Below are positions 44,926-54,089 of a stretch of DNA of 64,000 bases, piece after piece. The translations under genes were made by a program, and so were the position numbers. The notes under the pieces are model-generated. The model was given only the letters and a program-made list of their open reading frames with translations, did not search any database and was not told where the DNA came from. How positions within the stretch are numbered: the stretch's first letter is position 1; every line of letters starts with the position of its first letter. Source of the stretch: Canibacter sp052085365 (GTDB lineage Bacteria > Actinomycetota > Actinomycetes > Actinomycetales > Microbacteriaceae); assembly GCA_052085365.1 (NCBI GenBank), contig JBQDFP010000007.1, forward strand, positions 1-64,000. The letters are read 5' to 3'.

Positions 44926-45339
44926 GTGAGAAACCTACTCGAACCAGACCCGACACTGTTGCCACCTCAGCCTGAAGTTGATGAGGCGCTCGCCAAAGGG
45001 AAAGACCCACGCCAGGTGGCAGAGCGGTTCCCCGCCTCCCCACTCGCATGGGCGCTCGCGTCAGATGATGCTTTCGAACGCGGTGATGATGTTGTCGCCT
45101 ACGCGTTTGCTCGGGTTGGCTACCATCGCGGTCTTGATTTGCTGCGCAAAAACGGCTGGAAGGGCGCGGGTCCAGTGCCCTGGTCGCACGAACCGAACCG
45201 TGGCGTGCTGCGTGCACTGTACGCTCTGCGTCGCTCTGCACAAGAGATCGGCGAAGATGACGAAGTAGAACGACTGACAGAATTTCTTCATGGCGCTGAC
45301 GCGACCGCGATAGCGCAAATCGAAACAGAAAGAGGCTGA
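44926..45339 (+). CDS. DUF3151 protein
   Basis: This 137-residue actinobacterial DUF3151 protein starts with GTG (VRNLLEPDPTLLP) and contains AWALASDDAFERGDDVVAYAFARVGYHRGLD and WSHEPNRGVLRAL, which are typical of the family. The role is unknown. It is one base before purA, so the two are co-translated; DUF3151-purA is a common pair in actinobacteria. Confidence 0.9.
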   Translation: MRNLLEPDPTLLPPQPEVDEALAKGKDPRQVAERFPASPLAWALASDDAFERGDDVVAYAFARVGYHRGLDLLRKNGWKGAGPVPWSHEPNRGVLRALYALRRSAQEIGEDDEVERLTEFLHGADATAIAQIETERG

Positions 45340-45340
45340 A

Positions 45341-46633
45341 ATGCCTGCTCTGCTCATTACGGGTGCCCAGTGGGGCGACGAAGGTAAAGGTCGTGCAACC
45401 GACCTGCTCGGAAGCCGAGTTGACTACGTTGTCAAATTTAACGGCGGCAACAACGCCGGCCATACCGTCGTCATTGGAGACGAAAAGTATGCGCTGCACC
45501 TGCTCCCATCAGGAATCCTCACCCCGGGCGTGGTTCCCGTCATCGCGAACGGTGTTGTCGTCGATTTGGGTGTGCTGAAAGAAGAACTCGATGGATTGAA
45601 GGCCCGAGGGCTTGACGTGTCGAAATTGAAAATCAGTGCGAGCGCGCACATTATTACCGCGTACCACCGCACGCTCGATAAAGTCACTGAACGTTTCTTG
45701 GGCAAGCGTCAGATTGGCACCACGGGGCGCGGCATTGGTCCCGCCTATGCTGACAAGGTCAGCCGGGTCGGTATTCGTGTTCAGGATCTTTTCGACGAAA
45801 AGATCCTGCGCCAGAAGGTTGAAGCGGCGCTCGAGTTCAAAAACCAGGTTCTGGTCAAGATTTATAACCGTCGTGCGATCGAGCCCGACGAAGTGATCGA
45901 AGACCTGTTGAGCTACCGTGAACTGCTCGAACCGATGGTGTGTGATACCGGGCTGCTGCTGAACGAAGCGTTGAGCGCTGGTAAGAATGTGCTGTACGAA
46001 GCAGGCCAGGCCACAATGCTCGATATTGATCACGGCACGTATCCGTTCGTAACCTCATCGAACGCGACCTCGGGCGGCGCAATTACCGGCTCGGGCGTTG
46101 CACCACAAAGCCTCGAGCGTATTATTTCAGTGATTAAGGCATACACGACACGAGTGGGTGCCGGCCCATTCCCGACCGAACTTTTCGACGAGTGGGGTGA
46201 CTTCCTGCGTGAAAACGGTGGAGAATTCGGAACCACCACAGGGCGTCCGCGTCGCTGCGGCTGGTATGACGCCCCGATCGCGCGTTACTCGGCCCGTGTG
46301 AACGGTGTGACTGACTTCGTGCTCACCAAACTCGACGTACTTTCTGGTCTCGAGAAGATTCCCGTGTGCGTGGCCTATGACGTGGGCGGTGTCCGACACG
46401 ACGAGATTCCAGTGAACCAGAGTGACTATCACCATGCGAAGCCAATCTACGAAGACTTCCCTGGCTGGTCAGAAGACATTACCGGCGCACGCGAGTTTGA
46501 AGACCTGCCAAAGAATGCGCAGGATTATATTCTTGCGCTCGAGAAAATGAGCGGAGCTCGTATCTCTGCGATCGGTGTCGGCCCAGAACGTGAACAAGTT
46601 GTGGTTCGCCACGACCTGATCGACTCGGAGTAA
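45341..46633 (+). CDS. purA: adenylosuccinate synthetase
   Basis: PurA joins aspartate to IMP with GTP to make adenylosuccinate, the substrate of the PurB at 31822. The 430-residue product starts MPALLITGAQWGDEGKGRATDLLG with the GDEGKG P-loop, the GGNNAGHTV motif, QIGTTGRGIGPAY, and the C-terminal base-binding and GTP-binding segments (TKLDVLSGLEKIPVC, IGVGPEREQ). The start follows the DUF3151 stop by one base. No unusual feature. Confidence 0.97.
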   Translation: MPALLITGAQWGDEGKGRATDLLGSRVDYVVKFNGGNNAGHTVVIGDEKYALHLLPSGILTPGVVPVIANGVVVDLGVLKEELDGLKARGLDVSKLKISASAHIITAYHRTLDKVTERFLGKRQIGTTGRGIGPAYADKVSRVGIRVQDLFDEKILRQKVEAALEFKNQVLVKIYNRRAIEPDEVIEDLLSYRELLEPMVCDTGLLLNEALSAGKNVLYEAGQATMLDIDHGTYPFVTSSNATSGGAITGSGVAPQSLERIISVIKAYTTRVGAGPFPTELFDEWGDFLRENGGEFGTTTGRPRRCGWYDAPIARYSARVNGVTDFVLTKLDVLSGLEKIPVCVAYDVGGVRHDEIPVNQSDYHHAKPIYEDFPGWSEDITGAREFEDLPKNAQDYILALEKMSGARISAIGVGPEREQVVVRHDLIDSE

Positions 46634-46635
46634 CG

Positions 46636-46941
46636 ATGACCGTCGATTCTGTACAGGAAGAACTCCTCCGATTGCGAGGCAGCATCGACAATATTGATGC
46701 CGCTCTGATTCACATTCTGGCTGAGCGCTTCCGTTGCACACAGGATGTCGGCCGATTGAAAGCAGAACATGACCTGCCCGCGGCCGATCCTGAACGTGAA
46801 AAACGGCAAATTGCGCGACTGCGTCGGCTCGCAGAAGACGCACAACTTGACCCTGAGTTTGCCGAGAAATGGTTCAACTTCGTTGTTGCAGAAGTGATTC
46901 AGCATCACGAAGAGATCGCATCGGATAACAAGAACGACTAG
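46636..46941 (+). CDS. chorismate mutase (AroQ type)
   Basis: The 101-residue helical protein contains LRGSIDNIDAALIHILAERFRCTQDVGRLKAEHDLPAADP, the AroQ-family pattern (R, K, D/E and Q residues). It converts chorismate to prephenate for Phe and Tyr. It begins two bases after purA and looks co-transcribed. The short size suits a monofunctional mutase; no signal peptide is seen. Confidence 0.85.
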   Translation: MTVDSVQEELLRLRGSIDNIDAALIHILAERFRCTQDVGRLKAEHDLPAADPEREKRQIARLRRLAEDAQLDPEFAEKWFNFVVAEVIQHHEEIASDNKND

Positions 46942-46975
46942 CGCACTCTGACGCCTCCTGCGGCGTGTGCCTTCT

Positions 46976-46997
46976 CTGTAGTACCGCGGTACTACAG
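46976..46997. promoter_or_regulatory. perfect 22-bp palindrome upstream of the ABC/two-component region
   Basis: CTGTAGTACCG followed at once by its exact reverse complement, centred at 46986/46987, with TATATAAAG just downstream (47001-47009), which could be a -10 box. It is 125 bases before the ABC ATPase start. Such a palindrome is typical of an operator for a dimeric regulator; the regulator is not known. Confidence 0.65.
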
Positions 46998-47122
46998 GGG
47001 TATATAAAGCGACCGCAACCGTCGCTGGAATCAGACTTCAGGTTCAGACCCTGGGTTGATGTGGAAGAGGGGCGCCAAAAGCACAATTGAATCATCACGA
47101 CATTCCGACAAAGGAGAAGTAG

Positions 47123-48040
47123 ATGATTCAAGCACGAGGACTCACTAAACGATACGGCGACAAGGTTGCCGTCAACGATGTGAGCTTTGATCTCGCGCCC
47201 GGAACAGTGACCGGCTTTCTCGGCCCCAACGGTGCCGGCAAGTCCACCACGATGCGTATGATCTTAGGGCTCGATAAACCCACCGAAGGTACGGTCACCG
47301 TGTGTGGCAAGTACTATCGTGACCATGACAAACCACTCGCAGTCGCCGGGGCACTGCTTGACGCAAAAGGCGTCCACCCCGGCCGAACTGCTCGCAGTCA
47401 CCTACGCAGCCTCGCCGCAACGAACGGCGTGTCACGAGACCGTGTAGAAGAAGTACTGCACCTGACTGGTATCAGCCAGGTCGCTGGACGCCGAGTCGGA
47501 GGGTTCTCACTGGGCATGGGGCAACGTCTCGGCATCGCCGCCGCAATTCTGGGCGATCCACAAGTGCTCATTCTTGACGAACCAGTCAACGGTCTTGACC
47601 CCGAAGGTGTCGTGTGGGTACGCGAATTTGTGCGCAGCTATGCGGCGCAGGGCCGTGCCGTGCTGCTATCGAGCCACCTCATGAGCGAAATGGCGCAAAC
47701 CGCGGACCGTGTCATCGTGCTCGGTAAGGGCCGCGTCATCGCAGACGCACCGATAAGCGACATTGTCGACTCTGCCGGGCATGCACAGGTTCGCGTGGTC
47801 AGCCCCGACGCACCACGCCTGGTGTCACTGATCCACACCGAAGACACCAGTGTTGACGCGGTCGATGACACGACGTTCACAGTGAAAGGCATGACAGCTG
47901 CACAGATCGGGCAAGTTGCCGCGGTCAACAACGCGGTGCTGCACGAACTCACCCCTATCTCACGCGGACTCGAAGAGGCATACCTGTCGCTTACGCGCGA
48001 CGAGGTCGAATACCGCACCAGCGCTCGAAAGGACGCATAA
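47123..48040 (+). CDS. ABC transporter ATP-binding protein (exporter)
   Basis: The 305-residue ATPase shows Walker A GPNGAGKSTT at about residues 33-42, the signature FSLGMGQRLGIAAA, Walker B VLILDEPVNGLD and the switch His in LLSSHLMSEM. Its C-terminal 80 residues suit a NatA/BcrA-like drug or peptide exporter. It is one base from the permease (overlap) and lies upstream of a NarL-type sensor pair. Start ATG 47123 with GGAG nearby. Confidence 0.92.
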   Translation: MIQARGLTKRYGDKVAVNDVSFDLAPGTVTGFLGPNGAGKSTTMRMILGLDKPTEGTVTVCGKYYRDHDKPLAVAGALLDAKGVHPGRTARSHLRSLAATNGVSRDRVEEVLHLTGISQVAGRRVGGFSLGMGQRLGIAAAILGDPQVLILDEPVNGLDPEGVVWVREFVRSYAAQGRAVLLSSHLMSEMAQTADRVIVLGKGRVIADAPISDIVDSAGHAQVRVVSPDAPRLVSLIHTEDTSVDAVDDTTFTVKGMTAAQIGQVAAVNNAVLHELTPISRGLEEAYLSLTRDEVEYRTSARKDA

Positions 48041-48909
48041 TGACTACGACCATTCAACCCACCTCAGACCAGATTCCTGCACAAGCACACGCTGCAAACC
48101 AACACCACAACATCACACTTTCTGACGTTGCAGGCAAAGTGAGCTTTGGCCGTGTCGTGAAAGGGGAGTGGATCAAACTTCTCTCACTGCGCAGCATCCG
48201 CTGGACGATCGTGATTAGCATCGTGCTTGGCGCCGCGCTCAGTGCACTGCTCACGTTCGGGTTTACCCAGGGGCAACAGCCCATGGCGCCTCTCGAGTAT
48301 GCGATTATTCCCGCAAGCGTCGCCGTACAGTTCGGTGTACTGCTGTTCGGTGTGCTGGGAGTACTGACTATCACCAACGAGTATTCAAGCGGCATGATTC
48401 TCTCAAGCCTGACCGCTGTGCCGAAGCGAGGCCTGCTGTTCTGGGGCAAATTCACCGCTGTCGCCCTCATCACTATCGCGCTGTCCTTTGTTCTCGAAGT
48501 GCTCGCGCTCGTGATTTCAGGCATCTTCGAACCCGAAGTGTTCAGTCTGCTCGGTGAACCGGCGGTGCTGACCGCGGCACTGGGCGTTGTGATCAGCCTG
48601 ACGTTCATCTGCCTGTTCGCATTCGGGCTCGGAAGTCTGATGCGCAGCGCAGCCGGCGCAATCTCAACAGTGCTCGCAGTTGTGTTCGTGGTACCAGTGG
48701 TGCTCTCGTTCATGATGTCAACCGGTTGGGAATGGGTAGATACGGTCTCGCTCTACGTCCCGAACCAGCTGAGTCAGACGCTCACGATGGGCACTGAGTT
48801 CGCCATGGTCGACCCTGGCTACTGGGGTAGCCTCGGAGTTCTCGCCGCCTGGGTTGCGCTCACCGTGATTCCCGCCGCAATTCTCTTTGCACGACGCGAC
48901 GCGAAGTAG
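48040..48909 (+). CDS. ABC-2 type transporter permease
   Basis: This 289-residue permease has a soluble head (MTTTIQPTSDQIPAQAH), then GEWIKLLSLRSIRWT before the first span, and about six membrane spans between residues 60 and 285, ending FARRDAK. No catalytic motif is expected. It pairs with the ATPase at 47123. The next gene is a histidine kinase after 198 bases with a strong hairpin between. Confidence 0.88.
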   Translation: MTTTIQPTSDQIPAQAHAANQHHNITLSDVAGKVSFGRVVKGEWIKLLSLRSIRWTIVISIVLGAALSALLTFGFTQGQQPMAPLEYAIIPASVAVQFGVLLFGVLGVLTITNEYSSGMILSSLTAVPKRGLLFWGKFTAVALITIALSFVLEVLALVISGIFEPEVFSLLGEPAVLTAALGVVISLTFICLFAFGLGSLMRSAAGAISTVLAVVFVVPVVLSFMMSTGWEWVDTVSLYVPNQLSQTLTMGTEFAMVDPGYWGSLGVLAAWVALTVIPAAILFARRDAK

Positions 48910-48950
48910 GTCGGGCCGCAGCGGGCTGATCCATCCATAAAGAACGCGTA

Positions 48951-48987
48951 TGCACCGGTGTCGGAGTGAGATCTCGACACCGGTGCA
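48951..48987 (+). terminator. hairpin after the ABC permease
   Basis: TGCACCGGTGTCG pairs perfectly with CGACACCGGTGCA (13 pairs, 11-base loop), 41 bases after the permease stop. Likely terminator, though the T-run is weak. Confidence 0.65.
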
Positions 48988-49107
48988 GCGGCATTCTAAA
49001 ATTCTGCACTAGGCCGGGCCGTGATCGAGGACTACGCTAGGTAACGCTCACTGCACCCCCTAAATGTGCCGCAATATTCAACTGACTATGTGAACGCTTG
49101 AGGAACC

Positions 49108-50445
49108 GTGACCGAGACGACTGACACCACCGAAGTGCTGCTGCCTAAGCCGCCCGGAGTGTTTCGCCAGTTTCTCGTCCGTCATGGACGCCTCGTCGAT
49201 ATTGCAATTCTTGCGGTCTATGTGCTCGCCAACCTGTCACTTATTGTGCTTGCCGGTTTTGACGCCTCGGGGAAAACATTCGTCCAGTCATATCGAGACG
49301 AGGTGCTGCTCGGCACAAGCGCGTACTCGTGGCCGGACTCGGTGAAGACAGCGTTTGCGATAATTGGAATTATTGCCATTATTGCGTGTGGCGCGATGCT
49401 TTTATGGCGACGTTCACGGCCGCTGACCGCCCTTATTTTGGTAGCCCTGTTGAGTCTCTTACCGTTGGGTATGCCAATGGGGGGAATTATAGTTGCCGGG
49501 TACTTCTTTCTATACGCGGTCCCGGTGTATCAGAGCGTGTTTAAGGGCTGGGTCGGCTTTGCAGTGATCGCTGTTGCGACACTCTTGATGACGCTCATAA
49601 GCCCGCCCGGAACTGGCGGGCTGCGTGACATACTCATATTGACCGTGACCGGTATTTTGCCAAACCTAATTGCCGTGCTTATTGGCATCAATGTCGGCAA
49701 TCGAAAGCGGTACGTTGAAGCAGTCGTGGCGCGTGCCCGACAGTTAGCGGTCGAGCGTGATCAGCGTGCAAAGTTTGCCGTCGCAAGTGAGCGGTCACGT
49801 ATTTCGCGTGAGATGCATGACATTGTGGCACATTCACTGTCGGTGATGATCGCACTGTCAGACGGTGCATCACGTGCGGTCGAGCAGGCACCGGCTGAGG
49901 CGGCGGACGCGATGCGATCGAGTGCGTCAACTGGGCGACAAGCACTTACGGAAATGCGCCGCGCACTGGGCGTTCTGCGTGATTCACAGGGTGCCGAATT
50001 AGCGCCGCAGCCGAACGCGAATGATCTGCCCGCGCTGATTGCCGGATTTGAAGATGCCGGTCTGAACGTTGCTGCGCACGTGAGTGTGCAGGTTGCAGAC
50101 GAGGGGCTGGGGCTTGCCGTCTACCGTATTGTGCAAGAGGCGCTCACGAATGCGCTGCGTTATGCGGGAATTGGCGCGCGAGCTGAGGTGAGAGTGTCGA
50201 CGGCGGCAGACACGTTGCATGTGATGGTGCGTGACTACGGCACACCGCAGGGAATGCCGGCTCCGCCGACGGGTCAGGGTTCTGGCCAGGGACTCATTGG
50301 TTTACGTGAGCGCGTACGCGCTTTTGGTGGGGTGCTGAACTCGCAGCCCGCACCCGACAGGGGTGGGTGGATCGTAGAGGCAACGATGCCGATGCGTGAA
50401 GCTGCGAGCGACGGCGCTAAAGATAGTACAGGTGCAAGGGAATAA
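49108..50445 (+). CDS. NarL-type sensor histidine kinase
   Basis: The 445-residue kinase has five or six N-terminal membrane spans (about residues 30-190), then HisKA_3 with SRISREMHDIVAHSLSVM, in which the His of EMHD is the phosphate acceptor, and a HATPase_c domain with the N box AVYRIVQEALTNALRYA and the G box GQGLIGLRERV. The GTG start follows GAGGAA. It is three bases before its response regulator. Signal unknown; the ABC exporter upstream suggests envelope stress or a peptide antibiotic. Confidence 0.93.
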   Translation: MTETTDTTEVLLPKPPGVFRQFLVRHGRLVDIAILAVYVLANLSLIVLAGFDASGKTFVQSYRDEVLLGTSAYSWPDSVKTAFAIIGIIAIIACGAMLLWRRSRPLTALILVALLSLLPLGMPMGGIIVAGYFFLYAVPVYQSVFKGWVGFAVIAVATLLMTLISPPGTGGLRDILILTVTGILPNLIAVLIGINVGNRKRYVEAVVARARQLAVERDQRAKFAVASERSRISREMHDIVAHSLSVMIALSDGASRAVEQAPAEAADAMRSSASTGRQALTEMRRALGVLRDSQGAELAPQPNANDLPALIAGFEDAGLNVAAHVSVQVADEGLGLAVYRIVQEALTNALRYAGIGARAEVRVSTAADTLHVMVRDYGTPQGMPAPPTGQGSGQGLIGLRERVRAFGGVLNSQPAPDRGGWIVEATMPMREAASDGAKDSTGARE

Positions 50446-50448
50446 CCA

Positions 50449-51201
50449 GTGTTGGTGACTGAGACGAATGAAATAGATGAAGTGCCCGAAATTCGGGTGA
50501 TGCTTGTTGACGATCAAGACCTGTTGCGGTCGGGGTTTCGACTCTTGTTGATGGCTGAGCCAGATATTCGGGTGGTTGCCGAAGCAGATTCGGGGGAGGC
50601 AGCGCTCGCCAAGCTCGCGGAGTGCGAGGGCGCATGCGATGTGGTGCTCATGGATGTGCGCATGCCCGGTATGAGCGGTATTGAGACAACCCGGTTGGTG
50701 ACGGAGAGGTTTCCAGACGTACGGGTCTTGGTGCTTACCACTTTTGACGGAGATCAGTATGTTGCTGATGCGGTGGCTGCGGGCGCTGCCGGGTTCTTGT
50801 TGAAAGATGCCACCCCGGAAGATCTGGTGAACGCGATTCAGCAGGTGAACCGCGGGGATGCCGTCATGGCGCCGTCTGTTGCCACGCGGATTTGGGAACA
50901 ACTGCGTCAGACACGATCGAAAACGCACAGCCTGAGTGCGACCGCAGCTGAGGGTGCTGCCGTTGACACTGCCGACAGTCAGGGGGATACGGCTGAGCGC
51001 AGCGCAGCGCTAGACGCGCTGACTGATCGTGAACGTGATGTGTTGGCGCTGATTGCGGCGGGACGCAACAATAGCGAAATCAAAGCGGAACTGTTTCTGT
51101 CAGAGTCGACCGTGAAAACGCACATTAGCCGTATTTTTGCGAAGCTCGGTCTGCGTGACCGTGTCCACGCGGTCATTTACGCGAAAGACTGCGGACTCTA
51201 A
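50449..51201 (+). CDS. NarL/LuxR-type response regulator
   Basis: The 250-residue regulator has a receiver domain with MLVDDQDLLR, the acceptor Asp in VVLMDVRMPGMSG and the conserved Lys in LLKDATPEDL. A variable acidic linker (about residues 140-180) precedes the LuxR-type DNA-binding domain LTDRERDVLALIAAGRNN to TVKTHISRIFAKLGL. It should control the ABC exporter or other genes. The GTG start could instead be two codons later. Its stop overlaps the convergent gene by four bases. Confidence 0.94.
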   Translation: MLVTETNEIDEVPEIRVMLVDDQDLLRSGFRLLLMAEPDIRVVAEADSGEAALAKLAECEGACDVVLMDVRMPGMSGIETTRLVTERFPDVRVLVLTTFDGDQYVADAVAAGAAGFLLKDATPEDLVNAIQQVNRGDAVMAPSVATRIWEQLRQTRSKTHSLSATAAEGAAVDTADSQGDTAERSAALDALTDRERDVLALIAAGRNNSEIKAELFLSESTVKTHISRIFAKLGLRDRVHAVIYAKDCGL

Positions 51202-51533
51202 ACCTCGGTGTCGCTTGTGGCGGTGCGTGACCCATCGCCATCTGCGTCGAATTCCTCTTCGTCTTCTTCTTCGGCGGGGAAGTCAGAGTCGAGCCGGTCT
51301 TCGATGAGTTCTTCTTCGAGCTGCCAGACGGGGTCGCCGCCCTCACTTTGATCTACTTCGACAATGAGCTCGAGCGCGTCTGGGTCATCATCACCCAAAA
51401 TGCGGCGAGCTTCGGCAATGATCTTATTGCGATCGGCATCAACGTCGAAGCCGTTGAGTGCATCTTCGATGGCGGCTCGGTACAGATCAAGCGCCTCGTT
51501 CAACTCTTCTTCTGGAATGTGGTGCTGGGTCAT
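51198..51533 (-). CDS. acidic small protein, unknown function
   Basis: The 111-residue product is not recognised. It has a helical N-terminal half (EEELNEALDLYRAAIEDALNGF) and an acidic low-complexity tail (EEEDEEEFDADGDG). No membrane span or cysteine is present. It converges on the response regulator and its own 5' end is 36 bases from the next minus-strand gene, so the two may share a transcript. Confidence 0.65.
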   Translation of the reverse strand: MTQHHIPEEELNEALDLYRAAIEDALNGFDVDADRNKIIAEARRILGDDDPDALELIVEVDQSEGGDPVWQLEEELIEDRLDSDFPAEEEDEEEFDADGDGSRTATSDTEV

Positions 51534-51569
51534 GAGAGCCTCCTGTCAAAGGTGAGCTGTGTTGCAAGC

Positions 51570-52490
51570 TTAGGCCGAAGCCTCAAACTGAACAAGCGAA
51601 TTTATGTGTGGATCACCAAGCTGTGACCGTGCGTGATTGATAGTTTTGAGTACCTGCGCACGGAGGGCATTACCGCGCTGTGCGAATCCTTGCTGCAGCT
51701 CAGCATACTGGTGCTTCCCCTCTGCAGTTTCAATTGGAATGGCCTCGTACCCGTACTCCGACACATCATATGGCGATGCTTGCATATCAACTATGCGGAT
51801 ATCACGGGCGAGTTCGAAGGATTCGAGGAGCATCTCACCTGGAACAATGGGCCCGAGTTTGCCGATCCACTTATATATGTCCATTCCAGCATGTAGGCAA
51901 CCGGGTTGGTCCATATCTGGCTGATTTTCTCGTGTTGGGTTCAGCGTGTTGAGCGGCGCAGCATCCGGGGTAAAGAAACGATATGCGTCAAAGTGACTGC
52001 AGCCAATTCGGTGATTTTCAACGACTTTGTCGGTGGCGTCATGTCCGATGCGAAGCGTCAGTCCGCGGTGACGAAGTGCTTCTGGTGTGAGGTGATACAC
52101 CATTGCCCACTCATGTAAACCGAAGCATCCGTATTGCGGGGTGCGATCGAGCGTTCGTGAGAGCAAATCGTAAATATAGTCCACTGTTTTGCCGCGCTTT
52201 GCGAAGAACTGTTTCAGGTCGACTGCGATGTCAGAGCCGTGCGGTGCGGGCGTCGCGTAGTAGCGCCATGTTTCACGTGAAACGCGCCCATTCTCGAGAG
52301 TCACGCCTGCGCCCGGATGCCATCGGCGCAGTTCGCCCGGTTTGATCGTGTAATAGGTGAACAGAAAATCTTCGATCGGGTGCTTGATGCCCCGTGCGCG
52401 TCGTGCAAGATGGCTTGCGGTGAGCGCGTCGGCATGCTTGGCATGGGCTTCAGCCCGAGGGCGCCATTCCGATTCGCTCAACATTCGCAT
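51570..52490 (-). CDS. conserved actinobacterial protein, often called 3-methyladenine DNA glycosylase
   Basis: The 306-residue protein starts MRMLSESEWRPRAEAHAKHADALTA and continues GIKHPIEDFLFTYYTIKPGELRRWHPG, a family widespread in actinobacteria and often named 3-methyladenine DNA glycosylase. I see no helix-hairpin-helix or AlkA motif that would prove this. A parS site in the gene reads G-R-V-S-R-E-T-W at about residues 68-75. It lies upstream of the acidic small protein. Confidence 0.7.
   Translation of the reverse strand: MRMLSESEWRPRAEAHAKHADALTASHLARRARGIKHPIEDFLFTYYTIKPGELRRWHPGAGVTLENGRVSRETWRYYATPAPHGSDIAVDLKQFFAKRGKTVDYIYDLLSRTLDRTPQYGCFGLHEWAMVYHLTPEALRHRGLTLRIGHDATDKVVENHRIGCSHFDAYRFFTPDAAPLNTLNPTRENQPDMDQPGCLHAGMDIYKWIGKLGPIVPGEMLLESFELARDIRIVDMQASPYDVSEYGYEAIPIETAEGKHQYAELQQGFAQRGNALRAQVLKTINHARSQLGDPHINSLVQFEASA
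52269..52284. other. parS: parS site inside the glycosylase-like gene (one mismatch)
   Basis: TGTTTCACGTGAAACG matches 15 of 16 consensus bases and lies about 36 kb from the main parS cluster, read as V-S-R-E-T. A distant single parS is common in actinobacteria. Confidence 0.85.
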
Positions 52491-52554
52491 AAATTTAGCC
52501 TAGAAGCCGAAGCAGAAAATGCCCAACTGGGGCAGTTCGGGTTAGTTTGTACGT

Positions 52555-53034
52555 ATGCAGAAACCAGAAGACGTGCTGGATAAGTGGACCCAGGCGTGGA
52601 ACACTCTAGACGCTGATGCGCTCGCAGACCTCTTCGACGAGGACGCAGAATTCGTCAACGTCGTCGGCCTGTGGTGGCACAACCGCGCAGACATTCGCGA
52701 AGCACACCAGTACGGCTTCGATCATATTTTCTCAAAGTCTAAAATATGGTTTTCTGAAAAACAGACACGGCTCATAGGCGAATCAGCGGCTGTCATTGTC
52801 GCGAAATGGTCAATCGAGGGTCAGCACACTCCCAGCGGTGGTGACGCAGAACAGCGCAGCGGGATTTTCACGTTCGTGCTCGAAAAATTCGATAGCGAAT
52901 GGCTCGTTGTCGCCGCACAAAACACTGACCTGGTTCGTGGAGCTTCTTCACTCACCGTCGTTGATGGCGTGACACAGTCCGCAGAGTATGACGCGCCCAC
53001 CCCAAGCTACCGGGAAGACCCACGGCCACACTGA
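52555..53034 (+). CDS. SnoaL-like/DUF4440 protein (SgcJ/EcaC family)
   Basis: The 159-residue protein fits the NTF2-like fold: PEDVLDKWTQAWNTLDADALADLFDEDAEFVNVVGLWWHNRADI is the typical start, and EKFDSEWLVVAAQNTDLV the typical end. Many members have no known reaction. It is divergent from the glycosylase-like gene and followed closely by a pirin gene. Substrate cannot be predicted. Confidence 0.85.
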   Translation: MQKPEDVLDKWTQAWNTLDADALADLFDEDAEFVNVVGLWWHNRADIREAHQYGFDHIFSKSKIWFSEKQTRLIGESAAVIVAKWSIEGQHTPSGGDAEQRSGIFTFVLEKFDSEWLVVAAQNTDLVRGASSLTVVDGVTQSAEYDAPTPSYREDPRPH

Positions 53035-53062
53035 TCTCGACAAACAGTGGCATCCTAGAGAC

Positions 53063-54058
53063 ATGACGAATCTCGATTCGAACCCGAGCGTGTCAGTGTT
53101 GCAGCCGGGCGAGCCCTGTTACGCCGTAGAGGTGCTTGAACCTCGTGCCGTGCCACTCGGTGGCATCCGGGCAATGACGGTGTATCGTACGCTTCCGCAA
53201 CGGCAGCGATCTATGGTCGGAGCCTGGTGTTTTCTTGACCACTACGGCCCTGACGATGTTTCTGAAACGGGCGGTATGCAGGTGCCGCGACACCCGCATA
53301 CTGGGCTGGCCACTGTCTCATGGTTGTTTACTGGGCGGATTGATCATCTTGATTCTGGCGGCACCGCTGCTGCGGTGAACCCCGGCGAACTCAACCTCAT
53401 GATCGCTGGCCGCGGTATTACACATCAAGAGATTAGTTCCCCCGACACAGCTTCTCTCCACGGGGTGCAGCTCTGGTATGCCATGCCACACGAGACCAGA
53501 CATAGCGAGAACCACTTTGCCCACTATGTTCCAGAACCGGTCACCCAAGAAGGAGTCATGGCACGGGTATTCCTTGGCGAACTGCTCGGCTCGGTGTCAC
53601 CGGTCGACACTCGCACACCAGACCTGCTTGGTGCCGAGCTACTCATTGACCCTGACACGACCGTTCGGCTGAGTGTGCGCACCGATTTTGAACACGCGGT
53701 GCTTGCCGAAAATACGGACGTCACCGTGAACTCGCTGCCAACGCCACACCGGTCCCTCGCCTACGTGCCCACAGGTGCCGACACACTTGAAATCACTGCC
53801 GGTTCTGCCGGGGCGCGGGTGCTTCTGCTCGGAGGCGTTCCGCTCGGGGAACAGATTGTGATGTGGTGGAACTTTATCGGGCGAGACCATGACGAGATCG
53901 TCGAATACCGACGCCGGTACCAGGCCGAAATGGGTTTTGAAGCGCCGCACCTAGAAGATGCCGACAAACCTCCGCTATTCGGCACCTACCCGAAAGGACA
54001 GCCTCCGGCGCTTCCCGCGCCACCGATGCCTGTTTCGCGACTTCGGCCGCGCGAGTAA
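53063..54058 (+). CDS. pirin family protein
   Basis: The 331-residue bicupin has the pirin metal-site pattern: DHYGPDDV, RHPHTGLATVSWLFTGRIDHLDS with the metal-binding His residues, then GRGITHQE. Some bacterial pirins are quercetinases. The start ATG 53063 was chosen because the longer frame overlaps the previous gene's end. It is 29 bases after that gene, and a GNAT gene follows, suggesting a small stress cluster. Confidence 0.93.
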   Translation: MTNLDSNPSVSVLQPGEPCYAVEVLEPRAVPLGGIRAMTVYRTLPQRQRSMVGAWCFLDHYGPDDVSETGGMQVPRHPHTGLATVSWLFTGRIDHLDSGGTAAAVNPGELNLMIAGRGITHQEISSPDTASLHGVQLWYAMPHETRHSENHFAHYVPEPVTQEGVMARVFLGELLGSVSPVDTRTPDLLGAELLIDPDTTVRLSVRTDFEHAVLAENTDVTVNSLPTPHRSLAYVPTGADTLEITAGSAGARVLLLGGVPLGEQIVMWWNFIGRDHDEIVEYRRRYQAEMGFEAPHLEDADKPPLFGTYPKGQPPALPAPPMPVSRLRPRE

Positions 54059-54089
54059 CGCGCACACCATCCGAAGAAAGGATACCCAC

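Noticed and set aside
51570..52490. Firm DNA glycosylase assignment
   Set aside because: The name is a common database label; no helix-hairpin-helix or other glycosylase motif is visible.
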